From the NCBI RefSeq assembly GCF_013294005.1, contig NZ_JABSNK010000011.1:42810-106809 (forward strand): a stretch of 64,000 nucleotides of DNA, in the 5' to 3' direction. The translations under genes and the position numbers were made by a program. Within the stretch, counting starts at the first letter, position 1. Every line of letters starts with the position of its first letter. The notes under the pieces were generated by a model. The model made no database searches and was not told the DNA's origin. It was given only the letters and a program-made list of their open reading frames with translations. The DNA is from Flavobacterium gelidicaeli. Lineage in GTDB: Bacteria; Bacteroidota; Bacteroidia; Flavobacteriales; Flavobacteriaceae. This document shows positions 26,830-36,929 of the stretch, piece by piece.

Positions 26830-29800
26830 TTACATATTTCTTCTATATTGTCCTCCTACTTCAAACAAAGCAGCTGTTATTTGTCCTAGCGTACACACTT
26901 TTGTCGCTTCCATTAAATGATCAAACAAATTTTCGTTTTTAATAGCCGCATCTTGAATATTTTCCAATTGCACTTGCACTTGTTTGGCATTTGCTTTATG
27001 CAAATTCTCTAAAGTTTTAATTTGGAATTGTTTCTCTTCTTCAGTTGCACGAATTACCTCAGCTGGAATAACTGTTGGTGATCCTTTTGAACTTAAAAAG
27101 GTATTTACTCCAATAATTGGGAATTCACCCGTATGTTTCAATGTTTCATAATACAAGCTTTCTTCTTGAATTTTTGATCGTTGGTACATGGTTTCCATGG
27201 CGCCAAGAACTCCTCCACGCTCTGTAATTCTATCAAATTCTAATAAAACAGCAGCTTCTACCAAGTCTGTTAATTCTTCGATAATAAACGAACCTTGAAT
27301 TGGGTTTTCGTTTTTGGCTAGACCTAATTCCTTATTAATAATCAACTGAATTGCCATTGCACGACGTACAGATTCTTCTGTAGGCGTTGTAATCGCTTCG
27401 TCATACGCATTAGTGTGCAACGAGTTACAGTTGTCATAAATAGCGTATAAGGCTTGTAATGTTGTACGGATATCATTGAAATCAATTTCTTGCGCATGTA
27501 AAGAACGTCCTGATGTTTGAATATGGTATTTCAACATTTGGGCTCTTTCGTTAGCACCGTATTTTGTTTTCATGGCTTTCGCCCAAATTTTCCTAGCCAC
27601 ACGACCTATAACCGCATACTCAGGATCTACTCCATTTGAAAAGAAGAAGGATAAATTAGGTCCAAAATCGTTAATACTCATTCCGCGACTCAAATAGTAT
27701 TCTACATACGTAAATCCATTAGAAAGCGTAAATGCCAATTGCGTGATTGGGTTGGCACCCGCCTCTGCAATATGATATCCTGAAATGGATACCGAATAAA
27801 AGTTTCTTACGTTATTAGTAATAAAATACTCTTGAACGTCACCCATTAAACGTAGGGCAAATTCTGTTGAAAAAATACAAGTGTTTTGCGCTTGATCTTC
27901 TTTCAAAATATCTGCTTGAACCGTTCCACGTACTTGTGAAAGCGTTCTCACCTTTATTTCATTATATACATCCGCAGGTAAAACTTGATCACCCGTAACT
28001 CCTAGAAGATACAATCCTAAACCATCATTTCCTGCAGGTAAATCACCGTTGTAAACCGGGCGAGTCACTCCTTTTTCTTTATAAATCGCTTTTATTTTGG
28101 CTTCAACCTCTTTCTCTAATCCGTTTGCTTTGATGTACAATTCACATTGTTGATCAATTGCGGCATTCATAAAGAAGCCAAGCAACATGGGTGCTGGCCC
28201 ATTTATTGTCATACTTACCGAAGTTAAAGCATGAACCAAATCAAAACCAGAGTATAATTTTTTAGCATCGTCAAGACAACAAATAGAAACTCCAGCATTA
28301 CCAATTTTTCCATAAATATCTGGACGTACATGCGGATCATTACCATATAAAGTCACACTATCAAAGGCTGTTGATAAACGTTTTGCTGGCAATCCAGCAC
28401 TTACATAATGAAAACGTTTATTGGTACGTTCTGGCCCACCTTCACCCGCAAACATACGGGAAGGATCTTCGCCTTCTCTTTTAAAAGGATACAACCCTGA
28501 AGTAAAAGGGAATTCTCCTGGAACATTTTCTTGCAAGCACCATCTCAAAATATCACCCCAAGCTTCGTATTTAGGCAAGGCTATTTTCGGAATTTGAGAG
28601 TGTGATAATGATTCTGAATGCGTTTTTATTTCGATTACCTTATCTCTCACTTTAAACGAGTAGATAGGATCTTTATATTTATTTACTTTTTCGTCCCAAG
28701 TCAAAATTACTTCCCAGTTGTAGGGATCTAAATCCATTTTTACTTTATCAAATTGATTCAGTAATAGGTTTAGGAAAATATTGTTTTCATCTTGTTCCCT
28801 AATAGCCGATGGATAAACTGATGTATCATCAATTCCCACTTTATTAATAACAGGAACATTACCTGAAACGGATTCTATCGTTTTGAAAATACCGTATAAT
28901 TTTTGAGCAACTTTTTGTTGGCTCACAGCCGTTTCATCATATTTACGGTTACTCTCAGCAATTTCAGACAAATAACGCGTTCTATGTGGCGGAATCACAA
29001 AGATTTTCTCACTCATTTCACGAGTTACCTCAAAAGTAGATTTCAAGTCGGAACTTGTTTTTTCTACTACTTTATCCATAATCGATTTGTACAGCGTATT
29101 CATTCCAGGATCATTGAACTGCGAAGCAATGGTTCCAAAAACAGGCATCTCATCAGGATTTACATCCCATAAATTATGATTGCGTTGGTATTGCTTTTTA
29201 ACGTCGCGAATGGCATCTAAAGCACCACGTTTGTCAAATTTATTAAGCGCTACCAAATCAGCAAAATCAAGCATGTCAATTTTCTCTAATTGAGTTGCTG
29301 CACCAAACTCAGGAGTCATTACATATAATGAAACATCCGAATGGTCCATAATCTCTGTATCTGACTGCCCAATTCCAGAAGTTTCTAGAATGATAATGTC
29401 GTATTTTGCTGCTTTGATTACTTGAATCGCATCAGCAACATATTTAGATAATGCTAAGTTAGACTGACGAGTTGCCAAAGAACGCATATAAACACGAGGA
29501 TTATTGATCGCATTCATACGGATTCTGTCTCCTAAAAGCGCTCCTCCTGTTTTTCTTTTTGATGGATCCACAGAAATTAAACCAATTGTTTTTTCTGGAA
29601 AATCAATTAAAAAACGACGAACTAATTCATCGACCAATGACGATTTTCCTGACCCACCAGTACCTGTAATCCCTAGAACTGGAGTTTTACAGTTTTCATT
29701 CATTTTATGAATGGCTTCTAAAGCGGGTTTAGCAACCTCTGGGAAATTCTCAGCCGCAGAAATAATTCTTGCGATAGCTGTTGGATTTTTTGAGGCTAAT

Positions 29801-30270
29801 TGCGCCACTTCATCTGTTAGTTTATTACCTGTAGGGAAGTCAGATCGTTCTACCAAATCATTTATCATTCCTTGTAATCCCATAGAACGTCCATCATCTG
29901 GAGCGTAAATACGTGTGATTCCGTATGCTTGCAATTCAGCAATTTCAGAAGGTAAGATTACTCCACCTCCACCACCGAAGATTTTAATATGACCTGCCCC
30001 TTTTTCTTTCAGCAAATCATACATGTATTTAAAATACTCATTGTGCCCTCCTTGGTAGGAAGTCAAAGCAATTGCGTTGGCGTCTTCTTGAATGGCAGTA
30101 TTTACTACTTCTTCAACGCTACGGTCATGCCCAAGATGAATTACCTCTACTCCTGTAGATTGAATAATTCGTCTCATTATATTTATAGCTGCATCGTGGC
30201 CATCAAATAAAGAGGCTGCAGTTACTATTCTTACTTTATTCTTAGGAATATACGGTGTTTGTGGATTCAT
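26830..30270 (-). CDS. icmF: fused B12-dependent acyl-CoA mutase (IcmF type)
   Basis: 1146 residues combining three parts: an N-terminal B12-binding domain (about 10-145; [31 protein letters not shown]), a G-protein chaperone domain (about 190-420; P-loop [12 protein letters not shown], switch and NKFDKRGA) and a C-terminal mutase barrel (about 540-1130; [50 protein letters not shown]). This is the IcmF architecture, which rearranges branched acyl-CoA such as isobutyryl-CoA to n-butyryl-CoA. The exact substrate is not determined here; it is often annotated simply as methylmalonyl-CoA mutase family. It is monocistronic. Confidence 0.94.
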   Translation of the reverse strand: MNPQTPYIPKNKVRIVTAASLFDGHDAAINIMRRIIQSTGVEVIHLGHDRSVEEVVNTAIQEDANAIALTSYQGGHNEYFKYMYDLLKEKGAGHIKIFGGGGGVILPSEIAELQAYGITRIYAPDDGRSMGLQGMINDLVERSDFPTGNKLTDEVAQLASKNPTAIARIISAAENFPEVAKPALEAIHKMNENCKTPVLGITGTGGSGKSSLVDELVRRFLIDFPEKTIGLISVDPSKRKTGGALLGDRIRMNAINNPRVYMRSLATRQSNLALSKYVADAIQVIKAAKYDIIILETSGIGQSDTEIMDHSDVSLYVMTPEFGAATQLEKIDMLDFADLVALNKFDKRGALDAIRDVKKQYQRNHNLWDVNPDEMPVFGTIASQFNDPGMNTLYKSIMDKVVEKTSSDLKSTFEVTREMSEKIFVIPPHRTRYLSEIAESNRKYDETAVSQQKVAQKLYGIFKTIESVSGNVPVINKVGIDDTSVYPSAIREQDENNIFLNLLLNQFDKVKMDLDPYNWEVILTWDEKVNKYKDPIYSFKVRDKVIEIKTHSESLSHSQIPKIALPKYEAWGDILRWCLQENVPGEFPFTSGLYPFKREGEDPSRMFAGEGGPERTNKRFHYVSAGLPAKRLSTAFDSVTLYGNDPHVRPDIYGKIGNAGVSICCLDDAKKLYSGFDLVHALTSVSMTINGPAPMLLGFFMNAAIDQQCELYIKANGLEKEVEAKIKAIYKEKGVTRPVYNGDLPAGNDGLGLYLLGVTGDQVLPADVYNEIKVRTLSQVRGTVQADILKEDQAQNTCIFSTEFALRLMGDVQEYFITNNVRNFYSVSISGYHIAEAGANPITQLAFTLSNGFTYVEYYLSRGMSINDFGPNLSFFFSNGVDPEYAVIGRVARKIWAKAMKTKYGANERAQMLKYHIQTSGRSLHAQEIDFNDIRTTLQALYAIYDNCNSLHTNAYDEAITTPTEESVRRAMAIQLIINKELGLAKNENPIQGSFIIEELTDLVEAAVLLEFDRITERGGVLGAMETMYQRSKIQEESLYYETLKHTGEFPIIGVNTFLSSKGSPTVIPAEVIRATEEEKQFQIKTLENLHKANAKQVQVQLENIQDAAIKNENLFDHLMEATKVCTLGQITAALFEVGGQYRRNM

Positions 30271-30371
30271 TTTGAGAATATGATAATTTTAAGTGTGCAA
30301 TTTACAAAAATTTTTAATGATTGTAGAATCTTCCTTTGAGATGTTGATAAAAAAGCAGAAAACGTGATAAT

Positions 30372-30464
30372 TAGCCCTGATGGAAGTGGCATCCCGCTTT
30401 GTAATTGCTGGTGTTCAGCAATTGCAAAGTGGATATAACGTACAGCAGGACAACTGCTCCTAAA
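30372..30464 (+). ncRNA. structured intergenic element, copy B (Flavo-1-like candidate)
   Basis: Flanks TAGCCCTGATGGAAGTGGC and GATATAACG, then CAGGACAACTGCTCCTAAA, match copy A. The centre is a different hairpin (CTTTGTAATTGCT with AGCAATTGCAAAG). The closing helix is CCTG (30376-30379) with CAGG (30446-30449). It sits between icmF and a DUF4197 gene, 80 bases upstream of the latter and before its own -7 box. Confidence 0.7.
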
Positions 30465-30522
30465 TATAACATAAAGTTACTGCTTCTAAAGAAAAATATG
30501 CTTCTCGGTATGATATAAATAG

Positions 30523-30530
30523 TATTTTTG
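30523..30530 (+). promoter_or_regulatory. -7 promoter element for the first DUF4197 gene
   Basis: TATTTTTG lies 19 bases before the ATG at 30550. It matches TAnnTTTG. No TTG at the ideal -33 spacing was seen. Confidence 0.45.
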
Positions 30531-30549
30531 AAAAATAAAATAAAGAAAC

Positions 30550-31257
30550 ATGAAAAAATTATTGATTTTAGTTGTCGTATTTACCCTTTCTAGTTGTGCC
30601 GAATTACAACAAATCGCCACACAATACCCTGGATTAGGAACTATTGGCACAGTAGATATTTCGGGCGGACTGAAAGAAGCCTTGAATAACGGAATCACGA
30701 AACAAGTAACAAAATTGACCGCTACGGATGGTTTTTATAAAAATGCAGCAGTAAAAATCCTTTTGCCTGAAGAATTACGAAAAGTAGATTCAGGATTAAG
30801 AAGCATTGGATTAAGTTCGCTTGCTGACGAAGGATTGAAAGTACTAAACCGCGCTGCCGAAGACGCAGTAAAAGAAGCGACTCCTATATTTGTGAGCGCG
30901 ATTACAAACATGAATTTTACTGACGCAAAAACCATTTTACTAGGAAATAACATGGCGGCAACGACTTATTTACAAAACAGTACATCGACTGCTTTATATG
31001 CTAAATTTAATCCGGTGATTAAAAACTCATTTAGCAAAGTAGGCGCTGATAAAGTATGGACAAACATCATCAATAAATACAATAGTATACCGCTTGTAAA
31101 CAAAGTGAATCCCGATTTGAATGACTACGTTACTACTCAAGCGATGAATGGCGTTTTTAAAATGATTGCTGTTGAAGAGAAGAATATTCGTACAAATATT
31201 AGCTCTAGAACTTCTCCTTTATTACAATCGGTTTTTGCTATGCAAGACAATAAATAA
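30550..31257 (+). CDS. DUF4197 lipoprotein, copy 1
   Basis: 235 residues with a lipoprotein signal (VVVFTLSSCAELQQ). The DUF4197 domain covers nearly the whole mature protein (GLKEALNNGITKQVTKL, DGFYKNAAVKILLPEELRKVDSGLRSIG, AEDAVKEATPIFVSAI, YLQNSTSTALYAKFNPVI). Function of the family is unknown. It is highly similar to the gene at 32342, which has a different signal type. The next gene, purU, begins 33 bases later. Confidence 0.88.
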   Translation: MKKLLILVVVFTLSSCAELQQIATQYPGLGTIGTVDISGGLKEALNNGITKQVTKLTATDGFYKNAAVKILLPEELRKVDSGLRSIGLSSLADEGLKVLNRAAEDAVKEATPIFVSAITNMNFTDAKTILLGNNMAATTYLQNSTSTALYAKFNPVIKNSFSKVGADKVWTNIINKYNSIPLVNKVNPDLNDYVTTQAMNGVFKMIAVEEKNIRTNISSRTSPLLQSVFAMQDNK

Positions 31258-31289
31258 TTAACACCTATTACCAAAAAACAACCAACCAA

Positions 31290-32144
31290 ATGCAAAAAAT
31301 CACTTTACTTATTCATTGCAAAGACCAAAAAGGAATTATTGCCGCAGTGACAAATTTTATAGTAAAAGTAGAAGGAAATATTACCTACATTGACCAACAT
31401 GTTGATGTGGAGCAAAACGTTTTTTTCATGCGACTTGAAAGTGAACTGACTAATAGTACTATTTCTTTGGCTTCGATAAAAGAAGATTTTAAAAAAACTA
31501 TTGCACACGATTTTAATATGCAATGGGATTTTTACAACAAGGATTTAAAACCAAAAATGGCTTTGTTTGTATCTAAATACAACCATTGCTTGTATGATAT
31601 TTTAGGGCGCTACAGCGCAGGAGAATTAAACGTGGAAATTCCGTTGATTATTAGCAATCATATCGATTTAAAACCAATTGCAGACCAATTTAATATTCCG
31701 TTTTTCCATGTTCCTTTTACTAAAGACAATAAAGAGGCAGGAGAGCAAAAACAGATTGAGTTACTGCAAGAGTACGAAGTAAATTTTGTGGTTTTGGCTC
31801 GTTATATGCAAATCATAACACCAAAATTGATTGGCTTATACAAGAATAAAATCATCAATATTCACCATTCTTTTTTGCCTGCCTTTCCTGGTGCAAAACC
31901 TTACCATTCGGCTTTTAAACGTGGAGTAAAAATCATAGGTGCTACTAGTCATTATGTTACCGAAGAACTTGATGAAGGACCTATTATTGAACAAGATATT
32001 ACTAGAGTTTCTCATATTAACTCCGTAGAGGATTTTATTATGAAAGGACGAGATTTAGAACGAATCGTATTGGCAAGAGCCATAAAATTACATGCCGAAA
32101 GAAAAGTAATGACATATAGCAATAAAACAGTAATATTTTCTTAG
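31290..32144 (+). CDS. purU: formyltetrahydrofolate deformylase
   Basis: 284 residues. PurU hydrolyses 10-formyl-THF to formate and THF, supplying formate and balancing one-carbon pools. It has an N-terminal ACT domain (about 1-80; ITLLIHCKDQKGIIAAVTNF) and a formyltransferase-like domain (about 85-284) with the catalytic motif INIHHSFLPAFPGAKPYHSAFKRGV and IGATSHYVTEELDEGPIIEQD. The length is standard. It sits between two DUF4197 paralogues on the same strand. Confidence 0.95.
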   Translation: MQKITLLIHCKDQKGIIAAVTNFIVKVEGNITYIDQHVDVEQNVFFMRLESELTNSTISLASIKEDFKKTIAHDFNMQWDFYNKDLKPKMALFVSKYNHCLYDILGRYSAGELNVEIPLIISNHIDLKPIADQFNIPFFHVPFTKDNKEAGEQKQIELLQEYEVNFVVLARYMQIITPKLIGLYKNKIINIHHSFLPAFPGAKPYHSAFKRGVKIIGATSHYVTEELDEGPIIEQDITRVSHINSVEDFIMKGRDLERIVLARAIKLHAERKVMTYSNKTVIFS

Positions 32145-32341
32145 AAATAGACGCTAATTAAAGCAGCTAATTTCGGTTTCACCACTTACTGACTAGTTAA
32201 AACTGAGTTACAAAAAAAAAGCAAAAACTAATCACCAATAATAGTATTCTACACTTATTAATTAGTGGTTCAAAAAAATATTAAATCAAAATGTATTAAA
32301 AAGGCATAGTTTTAGATTATACCTATACAAAAATATTAAAA

Positions 32342-33064
32342 ATGAAAAAATTACTACTATTACTATTGTTTATTCCTTTAATTAGTTCCGCACAATTCAA
32401 AGATTTGCTTAAAAAAGCGACTGATAAAGTTACCGAAATTAGCGGGTCAAATTCGGGATTGGATATTGCTGCTGGATTAAAAGAAGCCTTGAACAAAGGA
32501 GTTACAGAACAAGTTTCTAAATTAACAGAGGCGGACGGATTTTATAAAAATGAGGCCGTAAAGATTTTAATGCCCGAAGAATTAGTCAAGGTTGACAAGG
32601 CTTTACGTAAAATGGGAATGAGTAGTTTAGCTGACGACGGAATAAAAGCACTAAATCGTGCTGCCGAAGATGCTGTAAAAGAAGCGACACCTATTTTTGT
32701 TTCTGCAATACAAAACATGAGCATTACAGATGCAAAAAGTATTTTACTGGGTGCTGATAATTCTGCAACTAGTTATTTACAAAATTCTACAACCACTGCA
32801 TTGTATGCGAAGTTCAATCCCGTAGTACAAACCTCGATTGGTAAAGTAGGTGCTGATGTAGTTTGGGGAAATATTATAAATAAATACAATACCTTGCCAT
32901 TTGTTTCTAAAGTAAATCCAGATATTACAGATTACATTACTAACAAAGCGCTTGATGGAGTATTTAAAATGATTACTGTAGAAGAAAAAGACATTAGAAG
33001 TAACTTAAATGCAAGAACTTCTGACGTTCTTAAAAAAGTATTTGCTTTGCAAGATAAAAAGTAA
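32342..33064 (+). CDS. DUF4197 exported protein, copy 2
   Basis: 240 residues, paralogue of the gene at 30550 with near-identical core blocks (AEDAVKEATPIFVSAI in both). Here the signal is cleavable (FIPLISSAQ) rather than a lipobox, so one copy is anchored and this one probably soluble in the periplasm. It is preceded by about 200 bases without a gene. Function unknown. Confidence 0.86.
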   Translation: MKKLLLLLLFIPLISSAQFKDLLKKATDKVTEISGSNSGLDIAAGLKEALNKGVTEQVSKLTEADGFYKNEAVKILMPEELVKVDKALRKMGMSSLADDGIKALNRAAEDAVKEATPIFVSAIQNMSITDAKSILLGADNSATSYLQNSTTTALYAKFNPVVQTSIGKVGADVVWGNIINKYNTLPFVSKVNPDITDYITNKALDGVFKMITVEEKDIRSNLNARTSDVLKKVFALQDKK

Positions 33065-33150
33065 AAAAACCAAAAAGTTGAGATCAAATCTTAACGTATA
33101 AACAACAAACTAATAACACAATATTAACAGCAATAGGTAAGCTTATGGTT

Positions 33151-33158
33151 TAACTTTG
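33151..33158 (+). promoter_or_regulatory. orphan -7 promoter element
   Basis: TAACTTTG followed by CAGGAG matches TAnnTTTG but has no gene downstream on this strand. The region 19-23 bases upstream (ATTAACAG) only partly resembles a -33 TTG element. It precedes a T-run terminator by about 50 bases. Confidence 0.45.
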
Positions 33159-33163
33159 CAGGA

Positions 33164-33240
33164 GTAATAAACTGGTTATTTATTATTTGGTTTTGGTTAG
33201 TTAAATGTGCCAGCATCTTCTAGATGCTGGCATTTTTTAT
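33164..33240 (+). ncRNA. candidate small RNA, about 75 nt
   Basis: A TAnnTTTG box is followed about 45 bases later by a perfect 11-bp hairpin (TGCCAGCATCT at 33208-33218, AGATGCTGGCA at 33222-33232) and six T residues. There is no usable open frame between them. This promoter-to-terminator unit could make a short RNA. Alternatively the hairpin ends transcripts from the DUF4197 gene. Its end overlaps the 3' end of the minus-strand hydrolase gene. Confidence 0.4.
33208..33238 (+). terminator. strong terminator (11-bp stem, T6)
   Basis: A perfect GC-containing stem with a 3-base loop and six T on the plus strand. It has no A run to the left, so it works only in the plus direction, away from the convergent hydrolase gene. 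Confidence 0.85.
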
Positions 33241-34046
33241 TGGGTATTACCCATAAATTGTAAAACTGCTTTATTGAAGATTACAGGCTGTTCTACATTC
33301 ACAACATGCCCAGAGTTTTTTACCACAAATAGCTGTGATGTTTTATAATGACTAGCAACAACTTTACGTACTGAAGGCAGGAACATATAATCCTCTTCTC
33401 CCATAACATAAAGTGTAGGAATATTAAGTTCTACTTGTCTAAACCATTTTAATATGGGGTTTATCTCTGTGGTTAGTTTGAACCACTTTATAAACTCTTT
33501 CTGATACATTTTTTTAGCTTCGTTTATAAAGAGAATTCTAGATTGTTTATGATTTTTCTTGGGCATAATCACAAAAGCAAAAAACCGATATAAAACTAAA
33601 TAGGGCATGACATTTTTAAAAGCATTACCAAGACGCATCAAAATTTGAGACCTGAAATTCATCTTTAAAATCGCTCCCCCCATAATCATGCTCTGCACAC
33701 GTTCAGGATACATTTCGGCCAATTGCCTAATGAGAATTGTTCCTAATGAGATGCCTACAAAATGGGACTTCTCGATGTTTAAATGGTCTAATACTTCCCG
33801 AATATCATTGGCTAAAGCCGAAAAAGTATATTTTTGTTTAAAAGCTGCTTTTAGGGTATTTTTAGAGTTTCCATGACCGCGCAAGTCTAATAATAAAACA
33901 TTGTACTGTTTTTTAAAATCTCTAATTTGCCTGAACCATATAGAAGAACTCCCTCCTGCACCATGCACAAAAGTCACCCATTGGGCATTTTTATTGTTTT
34001 CGTATAGGGTATAACTAATCACGCTTTTTTTTTGCAAAAATAGCAT
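33237..34046 (-). CDS. alpha/beta hydrolase
   Basis: 269 residues of the alpha/beta hydrolase fold: oxyanion-hole segment VTFVHGAGGSSSIW, nucleophile Ser in FVGISLGTILIRQLA, acidic residue near VMGEEDYMFLPS and catalytic His in KNSGHVVNVEQP. No signal peptide. The substrate is unknown; the sequence resembles general esterase or MhpC/RsbQ-like enzymes. The stop codon lies within the T run of the convergent terminator. Confidence 0.85.
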   Translation of the reverse strand: MLFLQKKSVISYTLYENNKNAQWVTFVHGAGGSSSIWFRQIRDFKKQYNVLLLDLRGHGNSKNTLKAAFKQKYTFSALANDIREVLDHLNIEKSHFVGISLGTILIRQLAEMYPERVQSMIMGGAILKMNFRSQILMRLGNAFKNVMPYLVLYRFFAFVIMPKKNHKQSRILFINEAKKMYQKEFIKWFKLTTEINPILKWFRQVELNIPTLYVMGEEDYMFLPSVRKVVASHYKTSQLFVVKNSGHVVNVEQPVIFNKAVLQFMGNTQ

Positions 34047-34081
34047 AATATTTCCAATTACTACTGTTGCTTTTTTTACAC

Positions 34082-34113
34082 AAAAAAAGGGACCGTTAAA
34101 TCAGGTCCCTTTT
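34082..34113 (-). terminator. terminator of the DHOR-imelysin unit
   Basis: AAAAGGGACC (34085-34094) pairs with GGTCCCTTTT (34104-34113), with further A on the left. It lies 22 bases past the DHOR stop codon. Confidence 0.8.
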
Positions 34114-34134
34114 AGTAGTATCTTATTAATTGTT

Positions 34135-35535
34135 TTACAACGAATTTATAAATTCTAAGAGTTTATTTCTATCCGTTGCCGAAAGTTTTTTAAAGCTACT
34201 TTTAGATTGTTGGGCTTCACCACCATGCCATAAAATAGCTTCGGTTACGTTTCTAGCCCTTCCATCGTGCATTAAATTTGTATGCTTATTTACTGTGTTA
34301 ATTAAACCAATTCCCCATAAAGGCTGCGTTCTCCACTCAGTTCCCGAAGCTTCAAAATCCGGAGCGTTATCTGCTAAACCTTCTCCCATATCATGCAATA
34401 ATAAATCAGTATACGGTCTAATAATTTGATTACGTAAGGCTGTAATAGCATGCGTATTTCCAGTTTGCACCTTAGCAATATGGCAACTCGTGCAATTAAT
34501 TGTTTCGAATATTTTTTTCCCCTCTAAAACATTTTGCTCCGTATAATTTCTTCTAGCAGGAACTGCAAGCGTACTAGAATATAAGGCGACTCTGTTTAAA
34601 TTAAGATCCGTGATTTCAGGAGCGCCTCCGTTAGGAATTGCATCACAATCTACACCAGGCGGACAGTTTTCATCAGGAAATAAACTCGATGTTATTCCGA
34701 TATCTCCAGAAAAAGCTGCTGCTACCTGTTGACGCACATTTGGTTGGTTAGCTTTCCAGCCAAAGCGACCTATTTTTTTAGAATTAGAGGCAATATCATA
34801 GACATAGTTAAGTTTTCCTGAGATTCCGTCATTATTACTATCATTAGGGTCTGCCCATTTTAATAATGTACTTTCATCAATTGCTTCTAAAAGCCCTAAA
34901 CCTATCATTTGATTGGCTACTCTAGGAGATACTTTTATAGCTGAAGCAAATGCACCATACCCCAGACTATTAAAGATATAATTCGGTTTTTGAAGTACTA
35001 CCGTAGTTCCATCCTCAAAAGTCTCTGTGATATCCTGATAAATTATATTGAACTTTCCTTTTACAGTTTGTCCCAATATAGCGTTGTCTTGTAATTGTCC
35101 ACCATAAATAGGGTCGGGAAAATAACTTCCGTTAGCATTAACACCTGAAATACTTAAACGAAGTAATAAACCATGCGCTGTTTCACCATCTACTAAAGGC
35201 GGTCTTCCTCTACCATCCTTAAAATGGCATCCAGAACAGGAAACGGCATTAAAAAAAGGTCCTAAACCATCTCTAGCAGTGGTAGAAGAAGGAGCAGTAA
35301 CCCAACTTTGACGGAAAAAGGAATTCCCTATCCCAAAATCACCTTCTTCCTCAAAAGTCAAATTAGGAGCTGAGAAACCAAATGCCTCTTCAGTAGCATT
35401 AAAAAAGGTAGTCTCACCACCTGAAAATTGCTCTCCTTCTTCAGCAGTAAGCGGAATGTATTTATCATCACTACTACTGCAGCTAAGAAATTGAAAGCTA
35501 ATCAACAAAACCAAAATTTTTACATTATTCTTCAT
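34135..35535 (-). CDS. dihaem cytochrome c / DHOR-family protein
   Basis: 466 residues. The lipoprotein signal (LISFQFLSCSSSDD) leads to a DHOR (di-haem oxidoreductase, also called thiol oxidoreductase) domain with two c-type haem sites: CSGCHFKDGRGRP near residue 100 and CTSCHIAKVQTG near residue 345. Such proteins often neighbour imelysins in iron-related loci and are presumed periplasmic redox enzymes. Here the gene follows imelysin 1 on the same strand, with a hairpin between them. The reaction it catalyses is unknown. Confidence 0.9.
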   Translation of the reverse strand: MKNNVKILVLLISFQFLSCSSSDDKYIPLTAEEGEQFSGGETTFFNATEEAFGFSAPNLTFEEEGDFGIGNSFFRQSWVTAPSSTTARDGLGPFFNAVSCSGCHFKDGRGRPPLVDGETAHGLLLRLSISGVNANGSYFPDPIYGGQLQDNAILGQTVKGKFNIIYQDITETFEDGTTVVLQKPNYIFNSLGYGAFASAIKVSPRVANQMIGLGLLEAIDESTLLKWADPNDSNNDGISGKLNYVYDIASNSKKIGRFGWKANQPNVRQQVAAAFSGDIGITSSLFPDENCPPGVDCDAIPNGGAPEITDLNLNRVALYSSTLAVPARRNYTEQNVLEGKKIFETINCTSCHIAKVQTGNTHAITALRNQIIRPYTDLLLHDMGEGLADNAPDFEASGTEWRTQPLWGIGLINTVNKHTNLMHDGRARNVTEAILWHGGEAQQSKSSFKKLSATDRNKLLEFINSL

Positions 35536-35546
35536 TGCTTTAAACA

Positions 35547-35576
35547 GAAAAAAGTGTCCTAAAAAAAGGACACTTT
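35547..35576 (-). terminator. hairpin between imelysin 1 and the DHOR gene
   Basis: AAAGTGTCCT (35551-35560) pairs with AGGACACTTT (35567-35576) around an A-rich loop. It lies 22 bases past the imelysin stop and would partly end transcription before the DHOR gene. Confidence 0.7.
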
Positions 35577-35597
35577 AGTTATACATATTTTATTAAA

Positions 35598-36776
35598 TTA
35601 TCCGTTAACGGTAATTCCAATTTTTGAAGCTCCAGCTAATAAATTAGCGCCTAAACTTTTAAGAGCGATAACTGCCGCGTTAACTTTAGCACCTTCTACA
35701 GAGTCGATTCCACCGGAAATGGCTAAATCGAATGGCGTCAAAATTGCACTTACTTTAGTCAATGAAGCATTAACAGCAACATCAGTATCATTGTAGACAT
35801 CAACATTAACTTGTTTTACTAAATCTTCTAACGAAGCACCATCAATTGTACCATATTTACCTTGGTACACATTGATAACACCTTGTAAGTTTAGTGCAAT
35901 ATCTCTATGCGTATTGTCACTAAAACAAGAATGTTCATCTTCTTGATCTGCATTTCCTAAAGCCACATACATGCGCTCAACAGGTAATTCAGCTGAAACA
36001 AGAGTTGTTATCCCTAAGTATATATTTTTGATTGCTTGATCATCTGATAATGCTAAGAAAGTATTTCTATAAACACCATCTACTTTCCATTGGTTAACCA
36101 TATATTCTAGATTATCAGTCAATAAATCAGCACATACTTTTAAATAAGCCGCTCTACGAAGTTGATTTGCAGCTGTTCCATTTATTCCTACAACATAATC
36201 AGTATAAGGTCTTAATCCAGCTTTTTTCTCAGAAGGGGCAGTTAAATCCTGTCCCCAAAGTAAAAATTCAATCGCATGATATCCTACACTAATATTCTTT
36301 TCTCCACCATTTTCATTTTCAGCTTCTAAAAATGCTTTATCGATAATAGGAAAAGTAATAGGATCGTTAATGATTCCTGAAGCACTTGCTCCATCTACAT
36401 AATCAATGTAATTTTCATCTAATGGCCAAGCATTCATCAAGCTTTCTGGTCCGTTTTCATCATCGATAGGTCCATTTGCAAAACGGAAAGCTTCTGTTGT
36501 ACCGTAGCTTTCTCTTGATTGTTTCCATTTAGATTTTGCTGCATCAAAATTAGCTTGCGTTGGCGCATCTGTAAAAGCATTTATAGCAGTCTCTAAAACT
36601 ACAGCGTCATCATAAGCTTGTTTATAATTTGCGTAAGCAATATTCACATAGTTTGCTACAACCTCCTTTTTGGTCACAGTTGTAATATTGTCAGCATTAT
36701 CATCTGTACTATTACAAGAGAAAGTAAAAGTCGCAAGTAATAAAAATAAGGATGTCCTTAGAACCACTTTTTTCAT
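35598..36776 (-). CDS. imelysin family lipoprotein (peptidase M75), intact motif
   Basis: 392 residues with a lipoprotein signal (LATFTFSCNSTDD). The imelysin domain carries the family motif GxHxxE as VGYHAIEFLLWGQDL near residue 163, and the typical sections WPLDENYIDYVDG and LRPYTDYVVG. Imelysins are iron-regulated periplasmic or outer-membrane proteins linked to iron uptake; peptidase activity is doubtful. It is transcribed divergently from the DUF4856-imelysin 2 genes across a region with two operator-like inverted repeats. Confidence 0.92.
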   Translation of the reverse strand: MKKVVLRTSLFLLLATFTFSCNSTDDNADNITTVTKKEVVANYVNIAYANYKQAYDDAVVLETAINAFTDAPTQANFDAAKSKWKQSRESYGTTEAFRFANGPIDDENGPESLMNAWPLDENYIDYVDGASASGIINDPITFPIIDKAFLEAENENGGEKNISVGYHAIEFLLWGQDLTAPSEKKAGLRPYTDYVVGINGTAANQLRRAAYLKVCADLLTDNLEYMVNQWKVDGVYRNTFLALSDDQAIKNIYLGITTLVSAELPVERMYVALGNADQEDEHSCFSDNTHRDIALNLQGVINVYQGKYGTIDGASLEDLVKQVNVDVYNDTDVAVNASLTKVSAILTPFDLAISGGIDSVEGAKVNAAVIALKSLGANLLAGASKIGITVNG

Positions 36777-36841
36777 ATTATTATTATTTAGAATAATTAA
36801 ATTTAAGGCAAAAATATAGGGTTTGTTTGAATTGACAAAGC

Positions 36842-36864
36842 TAATTTAGATTTATTTTAAATAA
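36842..36864. promoter_or_regulatory. 9-5-9 inverted repeat, Fur-like box 1
   Basis: TAATTTAGA, five bases, TTTAAATAA. It is close to the palindrome TTATTTAGA-N5-TCTAAATAA and lies 66-88 bases upstream of imelysin 1. Its core matches the reverse of the box at 61613 in all but one of 21 positions. Assignment to Fur is inference from the iron-related genes it serves. Confidence 0.55.
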
Positions 36865-36929
36865 ATTTTTAGATTAAATTAAGGTATCGTTATTTGGATT
36901 TTTTAGCATTAATAATGATTGTTTAAAAG

